DNA from: HyVt-337 sp964428895
GTDB taxonomy: Bacteria > Planctomycetota > Phycisphaerae > SM23-33
Direction of reading: 5' to 3'
Length of the DNA: 64,000 nt
NCBI GenBank assembly: GCA_964428895.1
Contig: CAYRZU010000006.1
Span: 1-64,000, forward strand
The notes under the pieces: generated by a model
The model's database searches: none
What the model was told of the DNA's origin: nothing
Seen by the model: the letters and a program-made list of their open reading frames with translations, nothing else
Part shown: in pieces, positions 43,633 to 52,684 of the stretch
Position numbering within the stretch: position 1 is the stretch's first letter
Layout: each line of letters begins with the position of its first letter
Position numbers and translations under genes: made by a program

Positions 43633-44046
43633 CTAGGCGCCCAGGGGGAGCCGACGGCTCTTGGGCTTCCATGCGCTGGTCAGGCGATCGTTGGCCCACG
43701 ACCAGATATCCGCGGGCGGCTCGGCCCGGATCAACCGGAAAGCCGATCGGAGTAGACTGGCTTCGTCCTGATTGGTCGGGACGGGCTTACCCAGTTTGAG
43801 GACTTCGCCGCGCTGGGTCGCTTGCCGGCAGATGTCGGTGAAGTTGCGGCACCAGTAGTCGAACTGACGCGGCGTGATGCGGTGTCGCTGGCAGGCGGCC
43901 TCGAGCGTGTCCTGGCCGGTCAGCACGCGGAGGACGATCTTGACCACTTGCTGAGGGGTCCGGCCGAGAAGCTCCACGGTCTTGCGACGGGTGATCGTAC
44001 GGAACAGGGAACGAGTAGTCGCGATGGGACGCAATGCACGTTTCAT
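43633..44046 (-). CDS. Orphan transposase-type HTH protein B
   Basis: 137 residues from ATG 44046 (GGGAGAG just upstream). The core TPQQVVKIVLRVLTGQDTLE-AACQRHRITPRQFDYWCRNF aligns with protein A at the same spacing: (A/P)-IVLR-(G)-(LC)-R--I(S/T)--QF--W----. The C-terminal half (DIWSWANDRLTSAWKPKS) is unlike known transposases. Same strand as A, 250 bases upstream of it. Likely products of one duplication; both frames are intact, which favours use over decay. Confidence 0.6.
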   Translation of the reverse strand: MKRALRPIATTRSLFRTITRRKTVELLGRTPQQVVKIVLRVLTGQDTLEAACQRHRITPRQFDYWCRNFTDICRQATQRGEVLKLGKPVPTNQDEASLLRSAFRLIRAEPPADIWSWANDRLTSAWKPKSRRLPLGA

Positions 44047-44315
44047 TGGACGCTCTCCCGCGGGCAGTGTGCAGCCGTTCGGCGCAACGTGCGCCACGCG
44101 CGCAGACCCGGCGGGTTATCCGTACCCAGGTTCGACCATGTTCATCCATGGCGAGAGCGTCCGTGCGAGATCATCGACATGAAGTGAGACGATACGGGCC
44201 TAATTCCGCATATCGGCGGCGGGAGCATGATTTCTTGAGCCGGTTTCGAGAAGAATCTCGGGTTTGAATCGCCTCCTTCGCGCCGCTATCGTGGTGTGTC
44301 CAGTGAAAGGCTGCC

Positions 44316-45575
44316 ATGATGACGCTGACCAATGAGCAACAGGCGAAGGTGGCGCAATTCGTTCGCAAGGATTTCGCCCCGCGGTTCGGCGAACTGGCCG
44401 GTTCGTTCGGCACGAACAGGTTCTGGCGGCTGTCGGCCGAGGCCGGCAGTGAGTTGTGGCTCGATAGCGGCAGCATTGTGGATGTGGGGCATCTGTGGAC
44501 CAACGAGTTTGTCGCCCTGACCACCAACAACTCGCTGCTCAACAACGAAGTCCAGGCCGGCGCCTACGACACGCTCGTGCCGGAAGCGTCGGCGCTATTG
44601 GCTGAGGCCAAGCTGCCCGAGGGAGAACGGCTGTTGGAGTTGGCCTTCATCCTGAACGCCTACCACGGCCTGAAGCTGGTGGAGACCTTCGACGCGTTCG
44701 TCTCCGTCGAAGAACACACCGATTTGGCGAACGATGTCGATGCGGCTGTCACCACCGCTCGCCGCTACCACGCGATCTGTCCGGAACGATTCATCGTCAA
44801 GATTCCGTTCACGCCGGCCGGTCTGCTGGCTACGCGAAAGCTCTCGGCCGAGGGCATTCCGGTTAATCACACGCTGGGGTTTTCTGCGAGGCAGAACTAC
44901 ATCATGGCCCGCATCGGCCGCCCGCAGTACGTGAATGTGTTCATGGGTCGTCTCAATGCCTTCGTGGCCGACAACGCTCTCGGCGACGGCGCCAACGTCG
45001 GCGAGCGCGCGGTGATGGCGTCCCAACGGGCCGTCCGCACGTTGCGGGAGGCCGGCAAGGCGCCCACCCGACAAATCGCCGCCAGCATTCGCGACGACCA
45101 CCAGCTGTTGCACGTCCTCGGTGTGGATGTGCTGACCATTCCGATCATCCCAGCCAAGACCTTCCTGTGGCCCGGCTTCGAGGAAGACTTGTTTCTAGAC
45201 TACACCACCACCGACTATCAGGCGACCTTCGCCGACGGCGTGGACCCCGCCGCTCGCCTGGAAACGCTGTGGGACATCGAGGACACGTTGATCGCCTGCG
45301 TTGACGCGCTGGAGAAAGAGAATCTCGACGCCTTCACGCCGGCCGACGTGGTCGCGTTCTTCACCGATCACAACTGCGGCGACGTCCTGCCGGCCTGGAC
45401 GCCCGAGCAAGTCGCCACCAGCGCCGCCGAGGGCAAGATTCCCAAGCTCGCCAACTGGGCCGACGCGCTGGCGGCCAAACAGATCGGGCTGGACGCCCTG
45501 ATGAACCTGGCCGGCTTGAACGCCTTCTCCGCCGACCAAAAGGCCATGGACGGCCGAGTTGCTGGATTGCTGTAG
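44316..45575 (+). CDS. Transaldolase family protein
   Basis: 419 residues; ATG 44316 or the next codon 44319, with GAAAGG upstream. The transaldolase TIM barrel is recognised from RFIVKIPFTPAGLLATRKLS (the Schiff-base Lys is in IVKIPFT), GIPVNHTLGFSARQNYIMAR, PQYVNVFMGRLNAFV and DVLTIPIIPAKTFLWPGF. Transaldolase moves a three-carbon ketol unit in the pentose phosphate pathway. The protein is longer than Tal (about 315) because of N- and C-terminal extensions, with the C-terminal part NLAGLNAFSADQKAM helical, so a variant specificity is possible. Confidence 0.88.
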   Translation: MMTLTNEQQAKVAQFVRKDFAPRFGELAGSFGTNRFWRLSAEAGSELWLDSGSIVDVGHLWTNEFVALTTNNSLLNNEVQAGAYDTLVPEASALLAEAKLPEGERLLELAFILNAYHGLKLVETFDAFVSVEEHTDLANDVDAAVTTARRYHAICPERFIVKIPFTPAGLLATRKLSAEGIPVNHTLGFSARQNYIMARIGRPQYVNVFMGRLNAFVADNALGDGANVGERAVMASQRAVRTLREAGKAPTRQIAASIRDDHQLLHVLGVDVLTIPIIPAKTFLWPGFEEDLFLDYTTTDYQATFADGVDPAARLETLWDIEDTLIACVDALEKENLDAFTPADVVAFFTDHNCGDVLPAWTPEQVATSAAEGKIPKLANWADALAAKQIGLDALMNLAGLNAFSADQKAMDGRVAGLL

Positions 45576-45607
45576 ACTTCCGAGGAACAGCAAAGCAGAC
45601 GGGACAC

Positions 45608-46489
45608 ATGCCAATCAAAGGTGAACTGGTCCATACGACGACGCCGGACGGGCTCCTGTTGCATGGGATGAGCTTCGAGCCTGTCGACGGCGGGGGGGTA
45701 TGGGTGGTGCACGTGCATGGCTCGTGCAGCAACTTCTATCAGGAGCCGTTCATCAACCCGCTGGCCGAGGCCCTGACGGCTGCGGGGGTGGGGTTGCTGA
45801 CGGTCAACACGCGCGGGCACGACGCCGAGGCCTACGTGATCGGCCGATCGGCCGGCCCGCAACGCGAGAGCTGGCAGATCGGCACGCGGCGGGACATTTT
45901 CGGCCAATGCGTCCACGACCTGACGGCCTGGACCGATTTCGCCCGCGGCCACGGCGCCACACGCGTGGTCCTTTCGGGCCACAGCGCCGGGGCGGTCAAG
46001 ATCGCTCACTACGCCGCCCAGACGGACGAGGCGGGCCTGGCCGGTCTGATTCTGCTGAGCCCCGGCGACATTCTCAGCCGTAGCGTTCGCGGCCCCGACG
46101 ATCCGCCGCTTCAAGACCAGCTCGCCGACGCCCGTAAACTGGCCGACCAGAGCCCCGGCGCCATGCGCCCGGGGCGATTCCTCAGCGCCGCGGCGTTCCT
46201 GTCGGTGTTCGACCATCCCGAGGACGCCGGCGTCTTCGCCTTCTGCGATTCCGAGGTCATGGCCAAGTCCAGTTGGCCCAAGCTGAGCTTGTCCGCCCTG
46301 GTCGTCCTCGGCGCCAATGACGCCGGCTACGTCACCCCCATCGCCCGCAACGTGGAGCTGCTCGAGACCCTCCGCAAGCCCGGCGCGCCGCTGGCGATTG
46401 AGGTCCTCAAAGCCACCGACCACTACTTCGCCGGCAAGGAGACCCATCTGGCCAAACGCCTCGCCACGTGGGTGGGCGAGCTCGGCTAG
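45608..46489 (+). CDS. Cytoplasmic alpha/beta hydrolase
   Basis: 293 residues. The nucleophile elbow is LSGHSAGAVK; the acid is probably Asp in LGANDAGYVTP and the base His in ATDHYFAGKE, giving the complete Ser-Asp-His triad. The oxyanion-side motif VHVHGSCSNFYQEPF is also present. No signal peptide. Such proteins are esterases or related hydrolases (DUF1749-like by the HGSCSNFY block). It lies 32 bases after the transaldolase gene in the same direction; whether the two share a pathway is not evident. Confidence 0.82.
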   Translation: MPIKGELVHTTTPDGLLLHGMSFEPVDGGGVWVVHVHGSCSNFYQEPFINPLAEALTAAGVGLLTVNTRGHDAEAYVIGRSAGPQRESWQIGTRRDIFGQCVHDLTAWTDFARGHGATRVVLSGHSAGAVKIAHYAAQTDEAGLAGLILLSPGDILSRSVRGPDDPPLQDQLADARKLADQSPGAMRPGRFLSAAAFLSVFDHPEDAGVFAFCDSEVMAKSSWPKLSLSALVVLGANDAGYVTPIARNVELLETLRKPGAPLAIEVLKATDHYFAGKETHLAKRLATWVGELG

Positions 46490-46581
46490 TCGTCAAGGGT
46501 CTCCGTCGCGCGTATTTCCTCTTTCGGCGCGGGCGACGGGACGGTAGCTTTAGTCATTCGCACATTAAGGAGTTGACGGTC

Positions 46582-47367
46582 ATGACGACATCACATCGGA
46601 TTGGACTGGTCCTGGTTCTGGCCGCGATGTTGGTCGGCGGCTGCGAGGAAAAATACTACCAACTGCGCGGGGCTGAGGATGGGCTGGTGGTGATCTTGCC
46701 CGGCATTCAGGGCGTGGACCAGCACAGCTACAACATCGAGAACGGCCTGGTCCGCGGCGGCGTGCGGCGCGCGATTGTTATCCAGAAATGGGGCAAGCCC
46801 ATGCCCGAAGCCGGCATCGGCATGCTGCTCAATCAGATCGACAAGGTCGGCGCTCGCATCGAGGCGCTGGCGGTCGCCCAGCGGATCCTGGATTACCAGC
46901 TCGAGCAGCCGGGCAGGCCCGTGCATATTGTCGGCCACAGCGGCGGGGGCGCGTTGGCCGTGTTCGTGGCTGAGAGCGTGTCGGACCTGGCCGGAGGCGA
47001 GCCCCTCGAAGGGTTGGTGCTGCTGAGCCCCAGTATCTCCAACATCTACGATCTGACCAAGGCCCTGAACTTCTGCAACCATGGCATCCTCAACTGCTAC
47101 AACCCCGAGGACACCATGCTGCTGGGCATCGGCACCACCGTTATGGGCAACATCGACGGCGTCCCGGGCCCGTCGGCCGGCCTGGACGGGTTCGTGCTCC
47201 TGGAGGACGTGTCCAGCCAGGACAAGATCGACCTCTACCACCGCAAGCTCTTCCAGCAGCGCGTCGACAGCTACGTCGACCCGCACTTCGCCTCGACCAA
47301 CGCGCGATTCATCGCCGGCATGCCGGCCGAATTCATTCGCGGCAGACAGGACAGGGCGAATCGGTAG
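46582..47367 (+). CDS. Lipoprotein alpha/beta hydrolase-like protein
   Basis: 261 residues from ATG 46582, chosen because AAGGAG is nine bases upstream and a lipoprotein signal (LAAMLVGGC, Cys 21) starts there. The alpha/beta hydrolase nucleophile motif VHIVGHSGGGALAVFVAE is clear. The acid and base residues are not obvious; candidates are in the C-terminal 80 residues (SYVDPHFAST). It is therefore a probable extracytoplasmic esterase-like lipoprotein. It is not similar in detail to the preceding hydrolase. Confidence 0.82.
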   Translation: MTTSHRIGLVLVLAAMLVGGCEEKYYQLRGAEDGLVVILPGIQGVDQHSYNIENGLVRGGVRRAIVIQKWGKPMPEAGIGMLLNQIDKVGARIEALAVAQRILDYQLEQPGRPVHIVGHSGGGALAVFVAESVSDLAGGEPLEGLVLLSPSISNIYDLTKALNFCNHGILNCYNPEDTMLLGIGTTVMGNIDGVPGPSAGLDGFVLLEDVSSQDKIDLYHRKLFQQRVDSYVDPHFASTNARFIAGMPAEFIRGRQDRANR

Positions 47368-47386
47368 GCGGGGGTGCTCTTCGTAT

Positions 47387-48382
47387 CTACGTCGCCGCGG
47401 CTAGGGAGTACTCGTTGAACAGCTTGACGTAGAGCTTGTAGTTGTCGAGCGACACATCCGGCGGGGTCTGGTGATCGCAGCTCATGATGAACCCGCCCGT
47501 CTTGGCCGTGGGGAGCAGGCGCTCGAACTCGGCCCGCATGGCGGCCCCCCCCTGATTCATCACGGTCTTGTCGTAGCCGCCGATCATCAGCAGTTTGGGG
47601 TGTTGCTTGCGGATGGCCGCCACGTCACAGCCGGCGCGGGCCTCCCACGGCAGGAGGCCGTCAATGCCGCAATCGGTGAACCACGGGATGGCCTCGGTGG
47701 GATCGCCGTCGGTATCCACGATGCACGGCACGCCGTACTCGTGCAGGCGTGCGGTCACGGCGGTGTAGTAGGGGGCGTTGAACTGGTCGAACAAGTCGCG
47801 GCCGATCAGGGGCCCGTGCTTGTAGCTGAAGTCTTCGGCCCAGGTCATGAAGTCCGGCTGAATGATGTCGCAAATCGCATCCACGCAGCGGAGGTGGAAG
47901 TCCTGCATGTCCGAGATGATCCGGTGCATCAGTTCCGGATCGTCGTAGTAGATCAGCAGCATTTCCTGATCGCCCAGCAGAATGCGAGGCCACCAGAACG
48001 GCCCGTCCAGCGTCAGCCACACCACGATCTGGCCGGCGGCTTGCGGGGCGAGCAGTTCCTCCCACATGGGCCGATTGAGCGTCTGGTCGTTGAGCTGGCA
48101 GAGATTCGGCAGGAGTTCGAGGTACTCGTCCATGGTGCGGATGGCGGGCTCGACGATGGTGGCGTTCGGCACGGGCCCCATGCCGATGCCGCGCTGACAC
48201 CAGAGGTCCACGCCCAGGTGGCGCCGCAGGTCGTCGCCGCCGAGGTCGGCGGGCAGCCCTTCGCCTCGCCATCGCTCGACGGTTTCATCCCACCACATGC
48301 ACCATTCTACCACCGGTAGCCGATCAACCGGCTGAAAGTTCATGACAGCCTGGAACCGTTCGCGCGGAGTCATCTCGCTCAT
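47387..48382 (-). CDS. UroD-superfamily protein, copy 2
   Basis: 331 residues taking ATG 48382; ATG 48400 or 48373 are alternatives, none with a convincing SD. It begins MSEMTPRERFQAVMNFQPVD, the standard opening of planctomycete UroD-like proteins, and has the barrel blocks WWDETVERWRGEGLP, MTWAEDFSYKHGPLIG and CIVDTDGD-PTEAIPWF. It differs from copy 1 in lacking the H-L-C-G segment; a Cys lies in FIMSCDHQTPPDVS instead, typical of another branch of the superfamily. Probably a methyltransferase-type or decarboxylase-type enzyme with unknown substrate. Confidence 0.83.
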   Translation of the reverse strand: MSEMTPRERFQAVMNFQPVDRLPVVEWCMWWDETVERWRGEGLPADLGGDDLRRHLGVDLWCQRGIGMGPVPNATIVEPAIRTMDEYLELLPNLCQLNDQTLNRPMWEELLAPQAAGQIVVWLTLDGPFWWPRILLGDQEMLLIYYDDPELMHRIISDMQDFHLRCVDAICDIIQPDFMTWAEDFSYKHGPLIGRDLFDQFNAPYYTAVTARLHEYGVPCIVDTDGDPTEAIPWFTDCGIDGLLPWEARAGCDVAAIRKQHPKLLMIGGYDKTVMNQGGAAMRAEFERLLPTAKTGGFIMSCDHQTPPDVSLDNYKLYVKLFNEYSLAAAT

Positions 48383-48501
48383 GGGCCCAATGCCTACCAT
48401 GGCCGCCGAAGCCCCGTCAAGGAAAGGCTCGGGTCAACCCCCGCGTTGGCCGATAACTATGCAGCCGCACCAAGCAACGGCGCGCACGGAAAGGACTATC
48501 G

Positions 48502-49083
48502 ATGCAACGATGGATGATGGCGTTACTCCTAGCGGCCTGCGTGGCCGGGTGCAACGAACAAGCCGAACAGTACACCCCCAGCAAACACACACGACCGGTC
48601 ACGGCCGCGCCTGTGCGCCCGCACCCCTATGCGGCCGAGTGGGCCAAGCTCTGTCAGACTCCCGCCACACTCAGCGCCGACGCCGTCTTCAACCCCAACG
48701 GCCTCAGCCAAGACGGCTCGTTCCGACAGATCCTGGCCTGGCAGATATTCCTCGCCCATGACGGCGACATCGGCGTGCCGTTCCTGCTGACGCGACTGGC
48801 CTCGACCGACCCGACCGCCATGGCCGCCGCCAACAGCCTAACCACTGAAGGCGAACTGGCCGTCTACGTCATCCAGCAGTTCCTCAAGTTCAACTGGACC
48901 GACTACGACGGCGCCCACGCTGCCGAAATCACCCAGACCCGCCAAGCCCACGCCGGCAATCCCCGAGCCGCGCTCCACGCTGTCCTGGCTGACCCGGTCC
49001 TCCGGACCGAACTCGCCCGCTACGTCCGCAAGGTGCTGCACTACTCCCAGCCCGAACGAAACCCGGGCCCCTGTTGCGGGTAG
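48502..49083 (+). CDS. Hypothetical lipoprotein
   Basis: 193 residues, GGAAAGGA before ATG 48502. Lipobox CVAGC, Cys 17. The mature part has no recognised domain; a helical core (FRQILAWQIFLAHDGDIGVP, VYVIQQFLKFNWTDYDGA) suggests an all-alpha HEAT-like fold. Divergent from UroD copy 2. Confidence 0.72.
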   Translation: MQRWMMALLLAACVAGCNEQAEQYTPSKHTRPVTAAPVRPHPYAAEWAKLCQTPATLSADAVFNPNGLSQDGSFRQILAWQIFLAHDGDIGVPFLLTRLASTDPTAMAAANSLTTEGELAVYVIQQFLKFNWTDYDGAHAAEITQTRQAHAGNPRAALHAVLADPVLRTELARYVRKVLHYSQPERNPGPCCG

Positions 49084-49090
49084 GCGCATG

Positions 49091-49124
49091 TAGGGTGAGC
49101 AACCAGTTGCTCGCGCAATTGAGG
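49091..49124. repeat. Palindromic (REP-like) repeat, single unit
   Basis: TAGGGTGAGCAACCAGTTGC then TCGCGCAATTGAGG; the hairpin GAGCAAC-CA-GTTGCTC (49097-49112) is followed by CGCAAT as in the left unit at 24509-24542. It lies between two convergent genes. Confidence 0.7.
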
Positions 49125-49141
49125 ATCGTAGACCGCCGTAC

Positions 49142-49666
49142 CTATGAGTCGTAGCGCTGCATCAGGGCGTCAACGACCGCGTCGAAGTCGCCATCGATGA
49201 TGGCCCCCCGGTTTACGGCGATACCTCGGTGAGGCCTGTCGCCGATGAAGATGAACAAACGGCCGGACCTGACCATAACGTGCTTGATGGCCGGGCTGTC
49301 GTAGGTCGTTGCAGAGCTAGCCCCTCGGCGGACCAGGCCCGCCGGCAGCAGCTCCAGTTCCGCTCGGTCGCCCATCAACTCCCAATCGGCCTGCCAATGT
49401 TCGCGTAGCCACGCCCAGGCCATCAGCCGGCCAAAGGCCACCAGATAGCCGATGCCCATGCCGACAAACAAGAGAACGAAGAACCAGTACAAGCCTGGCT
49501 CCTCTGAACGGATCTCGCCATGTCCTGCAACGCCGAACCAGACCCCGGCGCCAATGAACAGGGCCGCGGCGCCGGCAGCGCAAAGGCGCGTGGTCCTATC
49601 GCGGCGGTAGCGGGCCACCAGGAGTTTGAAGAGGTCTTCACGCCGGTTGTAATAGAGGAACTTCAT
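49142..49666 (-). CDS. Two-TM membrane protein with YcxB-like C-terminal domain
   Basis: 174 residues from ATG 49666 (GAGGTG upstream). Two membrane helices (CAAGAAALFIGAGVWFGVAG; FFVLLFVGMGIGYLVAFGRL) are followed by a C-terminal beta domain (ELELLPAGLVRRGASS, HVMVRSGRLFIFIGDR) resembling the YcxB-like domain of small bacterial membrane proteins. Function unknown. Separated from the upstream pnt operon by a strong hairpin. Confidence 0.74.
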   Translation of the reverse strand: MKFLYYNRREDLFKLLVARYRRDRTTRLCAAGAAALFIGAGVWFGVAGHGEIRSEEPGLYWFFVLLFVGMGIGYLVAFGRLMAWAWLREHWQADWELMGDRAELELLPAGLVRRGASSATTYDSPAIKHVMVRSGRLFIFIGDRPHRGIAVNRGAIIDGDFDAVVDALMQRYDS

Positions 49667-49736
49667 GGCCACCTCACACTATATGGGACGAGCGGCCAAG
49701 GGGGGTATTCGTTTGATTCCGGGGATTGCGCAGAGA

Positions 49737-49766
49737 AGCGCGGTGGGTCAGGAAACCCACCGCGCT
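49737..49766 (-). terminator. Terminator-like hairpin after the pnt operon
   Basis: AGCGCGGTGGGT (49737-49748) and ACCCACCGCGCT (49755-49766) form a perfect 12-bp stem with a six-base loop, 43 bases past the pntB stop on the minus strand. The tail TCTCTG is short of T residues. Confidence 0.65.
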
Positions 49767-49808
49767 CGGTAGTTCTCTCAAGCCTCCCGGCTTCGCCCTC
49801 AGGCCTGT

Positions 49809-51257
49809 CTACATCTCCTTCAAGGCCGCGACGAGGTCGGTGAGCATTTGCTTGCCGTCGCCGAAGAGCATCATGGTCTTGTCGTCGTAGAACAGGTCGT
49901 TGTCGATGCCGGCGAATCCGGGCGAGAGGCTTCGCTTGATGATCATGACGGTTCGGGACTTGTCGACGTCCAGAATCGGCATGCCGGCGATGGGGCTCTC
50001 CGGGTCGGTCCGGGCGGCGGGGTTGATCACGTCGTTGGCGCCGATGGTCAGCACCACGTCGGTGTTCTCGAACTCGGGGTTGATGGTATCGAGGTCGCAC
50101 AGTTGCTCGTAGGGTACGTCGGCTTCGGCGAGCAGCACGTTCATATGTCCCGGCATGCGGCCGGCCACGGGGTGGATGCCGTACTTAACGTCCACGCCTT
50201 GGGATTCCAGCAAGTCGGCAAGTTCCTTCAGAATGTGCTGGGCCTGGGCGACCGCCAAGCCATAACCGGGCACGAAGACGACCGACTGGGCGTTGGAAAG
50301 CACCATGGCGCCATCCTCGCCGGTGTAGCGCTTGACCGATTGCTGTCGCTCCTTGTCGATGTCGGCCACCTTTGACCCGACGGCCGCGAACAGGACATTC
50401 GCCAACGAACGGTTCATGGCCTGGCACATCAGCCGGGTGAGCACAATGCCGCTGGCGCCCACCAACGATCCGGCGATGATCAGCCCGGGGTTGCCGAGCA
50501 CGAAGCCCGTCGCACACGCGGCCAGGCCGGAATAGCTGTTCAGCAAGCTGATCACGACGGGCATGTCAGCCCCGCCGATGGGGACAACGAACATCACGCC
50601 GAAGGCCGCACTGGCCAGGGCGAGGGGGATGATGAATCCCCAATAGTCGGGGAAGTATCCCCAGATGACGATCAAGGCAACGCACGCGGCTAGCACGCCG
50701 AAGTTGGCGATCTTTTGCAGGGGGAAGGTCAGGGGCTTGCCGGAGATGACGAACTCCTGCAGCTTCGCGAAGGCGATGATCGACCCGGTGAAAGTTATCC
50801 AACCGATCAACGTGCTAATGCCGGCCGTCACCGCGAGGGTCGATCCATCCTCGCTGCCGTCTCGCATGACGACGGCGAAGACGACCAGGCCCGAGGCCAG
50901 GCCGCCGAAGCCGTTGAACATGGCGACCATCTGGGGCATGCCGGTCATCTTGACCGTCAGGGCCAGGAAGGCGCCGATCGCCGAGCCGATCACGCCGCCG
51001 ATGATGATGTAGACCCATCCGGTCGTCGTGATGGCCGACACCGTCTTGCCGGTATCGATCGTGACGCCCGTCTTGAGGACGTCCTCGATCATCTCGGGCT
51101 TCTGGGCCAGGAGCGTGGCAAGGATGGCGATCAGCATGCCGATGGCGCCGACGAAGTTGCCGCGGCGGGCGGTCTTGGGCGAGGCCATCGCCTTGAGGGC
51201 GAACACAAACAGCACGGCCGCGATAACATATGCGTAGATCGTGATCTCTTGACTCAT
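49809..51257 (-). CDS. pntB: NAD(P) transhydrogenase beta subunit
   Basis: 482 residues. N-terminal membrane helices (residues 5-260) are followed by the cytosolic NADP(H)-binding domain with VPGYGLAVAQAQHILKELAD and the conserved HPVAGRMPGHMNVLLAEADV and DLDTINPEFENTDVVLTIGANDV segments. It works with the alpha subunits to couple hydride transfer between NADH and NADP+ to proton flow, making NADPH. The gene order is pntAA (52684-51548), pntAB (51544-51263), pntB; the gaps are 3 and 5 bases, so it is one operon. Confidence 0.97.
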   Translation of the reverse strand: MSQEITIYAYVIAAVLFVFALKAMASPKTARRGNFVGAIGMLIAILATLLAQKPEMIEDVLKTGVTIDTGKTVSAITTTGWVYIIIGGVIGSAIGAFLALTVKMTGMPQMVAMFNGFGGLASGLVVFAVVMRDGSEDGSTLAVTAGISTLIGWITFTGSIIAFAKLQEFVISGKPLTFPLQKIANFGVLAACVALIVIWGYFPDYWGFIIPLALASAAFGVMFVVPIGGADMPVVISLLNSYSGLAACATGFVLGNPGLIIAGSLVGASGIVLTRLMCQAMNRSLANVLFAAVGSKVADIDKERQQSVKRYTGEDGAMVLSNAQSVVFVPGYGLAVAQAQHILKELADLLESQGVDVKYGIHPVAGRMPGHMNVLLAEADVPYEQLCDLDTINPEFENTDVVLTIGANDVINPAARTDPESPIAGMPILDVDKSRTVMIIKRSLSPGFAGIDNDLFYDDKTMMLFGDGKQMLTDLVAALKEM

Positions 51258-51262
51258 CGCGG

Positions 51263-51544
51263 CTACCTCTTCTTCTTGAACATCTTGAGCATGCGGTCGG
51301 TGACGAGATAGCCGCCGACGACGTTGATCATCGCCGCGGACACGGCCAGGATGCCGAAGAACCCGCCCAGCCAGCCGCCAGCCCCGGCGGCCAGCAACGC
51401 GCCGATGATGGTGATGCCGCTAATGGCGTTCGAGCCGCTCATCAACGGCGTGTGCAGCTGCGTGGGCACCTTGGTGATCACTTCCAGGCCCAGCAGCATC
51501 GCCAAGACGAAGATGGTGATGGCAATCGCAATGGGGAGCACCAT
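51263..51544 (-). CDS. pntAB: NAD(P) transhydrogenase alpha2 membrane subunit
   Basis: 93 residues: three to four membrane helices with the family sequence LEVITKVPTQLHTPLMSGSN and GITIIGALLA. It is the separate membrane part of the alpha subunit; in E. coli it is fused to the NAD-binding part. Separation into alpha1 and alpha2 is the Rhodospirillum-type arrangement. Confidence 0.95.
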   Translation of the reverse strand: MVLPIAIAITIFVLAMLLGLEVITKVPTQLHTPLMSGSNAISGITIIGALLAAGAGGWLGGFFGILAVSAAMINVVGGYLVTDRMLKMFKKKR

Positions 51545-51547
51545 GGT

Positions 51548-52684
51548 CTATTCCTTAACTCCGAGTGCCTTCAAGGCCGCCGGATGCACGACGGATCCGT
51601 CGCGGCAAACCAGCGTGCCTTGGATGACTTCGTTTTCGAGATCGACATTGAGCCCGCCGTCTTCGCCCGTCAGTTCCGCCAGGAACGTCGCCACGTTGCG
51701 GCTGAACATTTCCGAAGCGTTGATGGGCACGTCGGCGGGTAGGTTGGTCGGGGCGAGAATCGTCACCCCCTTGTGCTCGACGGTATCGTTGGCCCGGCTG
51801 AGCGTGCAGTTGCCGCCGCCGGCCGCGGCCAGGTCCACAATCACCGACCCGCCGGCCATGGAGTCGACCATCGCTTCGGTAATCAGGATCGGCGCGGGCT
51901 TACCCGGAATCATGGCGGTCGAAACGATCAGGTCGGCCTTGGCCACGTGGGGGGCCAGGATCTCCTGCTCGTGCTTGTAGAAGTCTTCACCCAGATCAGT
52001 GGCGTAGCCGCCGGAGTCTTCAGCGTGGTGGCCGGCTTCGAGCTGGATGAAGGTAGCGCCGAGGCTTTCGGCCTGTTCGGCCACGGCCGGTCGGGTATCG
52101 ACGGCTGAAACGCGACAGCCGAGCCGCTTGGCGGTGGCGATCGCCTGCAGACCGGCCACGCCGGCGCCGATGATCATCGCATTGGCCGGTTTGATCGTAC
52201 CGGCGGCCGTCATGAGCATGGGCGTCATGCGGGCCAGGGCGTCGGCCGCCAGCAGGACGGCCTTGTAGCCGGCAATGGTGGCCATGCTGGATAGCACATC
52301 CATGGACTGGGCCCGGGTAATGCGGGGCATGGCGTCCAGGGCAAAGGCCGTCACGCCTTGGGTCGCCAGCGCCTGGGCCAGCGCGCCGTCGGTGGCCGGC
52401 CGAAGCAGGCAAACCAACGCCGATCCGCTCTGCAGAGCGGCCGTTTCCTCCGACGTCGGCGGGTTGACCTTGACCAGCAGGTCGGCCTGCTCGGCCACGG
52501 CCGTTGCGCCGGACAGGACGGTGGCCCCGGCGTCGGTGTAGGCGGCGTCGCTGAAGTGGGCGGCCGAGCCGAGCCCGGCCTGGACCAGCACCTCATGGTC
52601 GCGCGCCAGCCGGCGAACGGTTTCCGGAACGATACCCGCACGCGTCTCGCCGGGCGCGGTCTCACGCAGGACACCTATCTTCAT
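51548..52684 (-). CDS. pntAA: NAD(P) transhydrogenase alpha1 (NAD-binding) subunit
   Basis: 378 residues from ATG 52684 (AGGAG about nine bases upstream; a longer frame to 52732 has no SD). It starts MKIGVLRETAPGETRAGIVP, as in alanine dehydrogenase/PntA proteins, with the NAD-binding loop IGAGVAGLQAIATAKRLGC and the substrate-domain segments DAMPRITRAQSMDVLSS and DLAAAGGGNCTLSRANDT. It is the first gene of the operon. Confidence 0.97.
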   Translation of the reverse strand: MKIGVLRETAPGETRAGIVPETVRRLARDHEVLVQAGLGSAAHFSDAAYTDAGATVLSGATAVAEQADLLVKVNPPTSEETAALQSGSALVCLLRPATDGALAQALATQGVTAFALDAMPRITRAQSMDVLSSMATIAGYKAVLLAADALARMTPMLMTAAGTIKPANAMIIGAGVAGLQAIATAKRLGCRVSAVDTRPAVAEQAESLGATFIQLEAGHHAEDSGGYATDLGEDFYKHEQEILAPHVAKADLIVSTAMIPGKPAPILITEAMVDSMAGGSVIVDLAAAGGGNCTLSRANDTVEHKGVTILAPTNLPADVPINASEMFSRNVATFLAELTGEDGGLNVDLENEVIQGTLVCRDGSVVHPAALKALGVKE

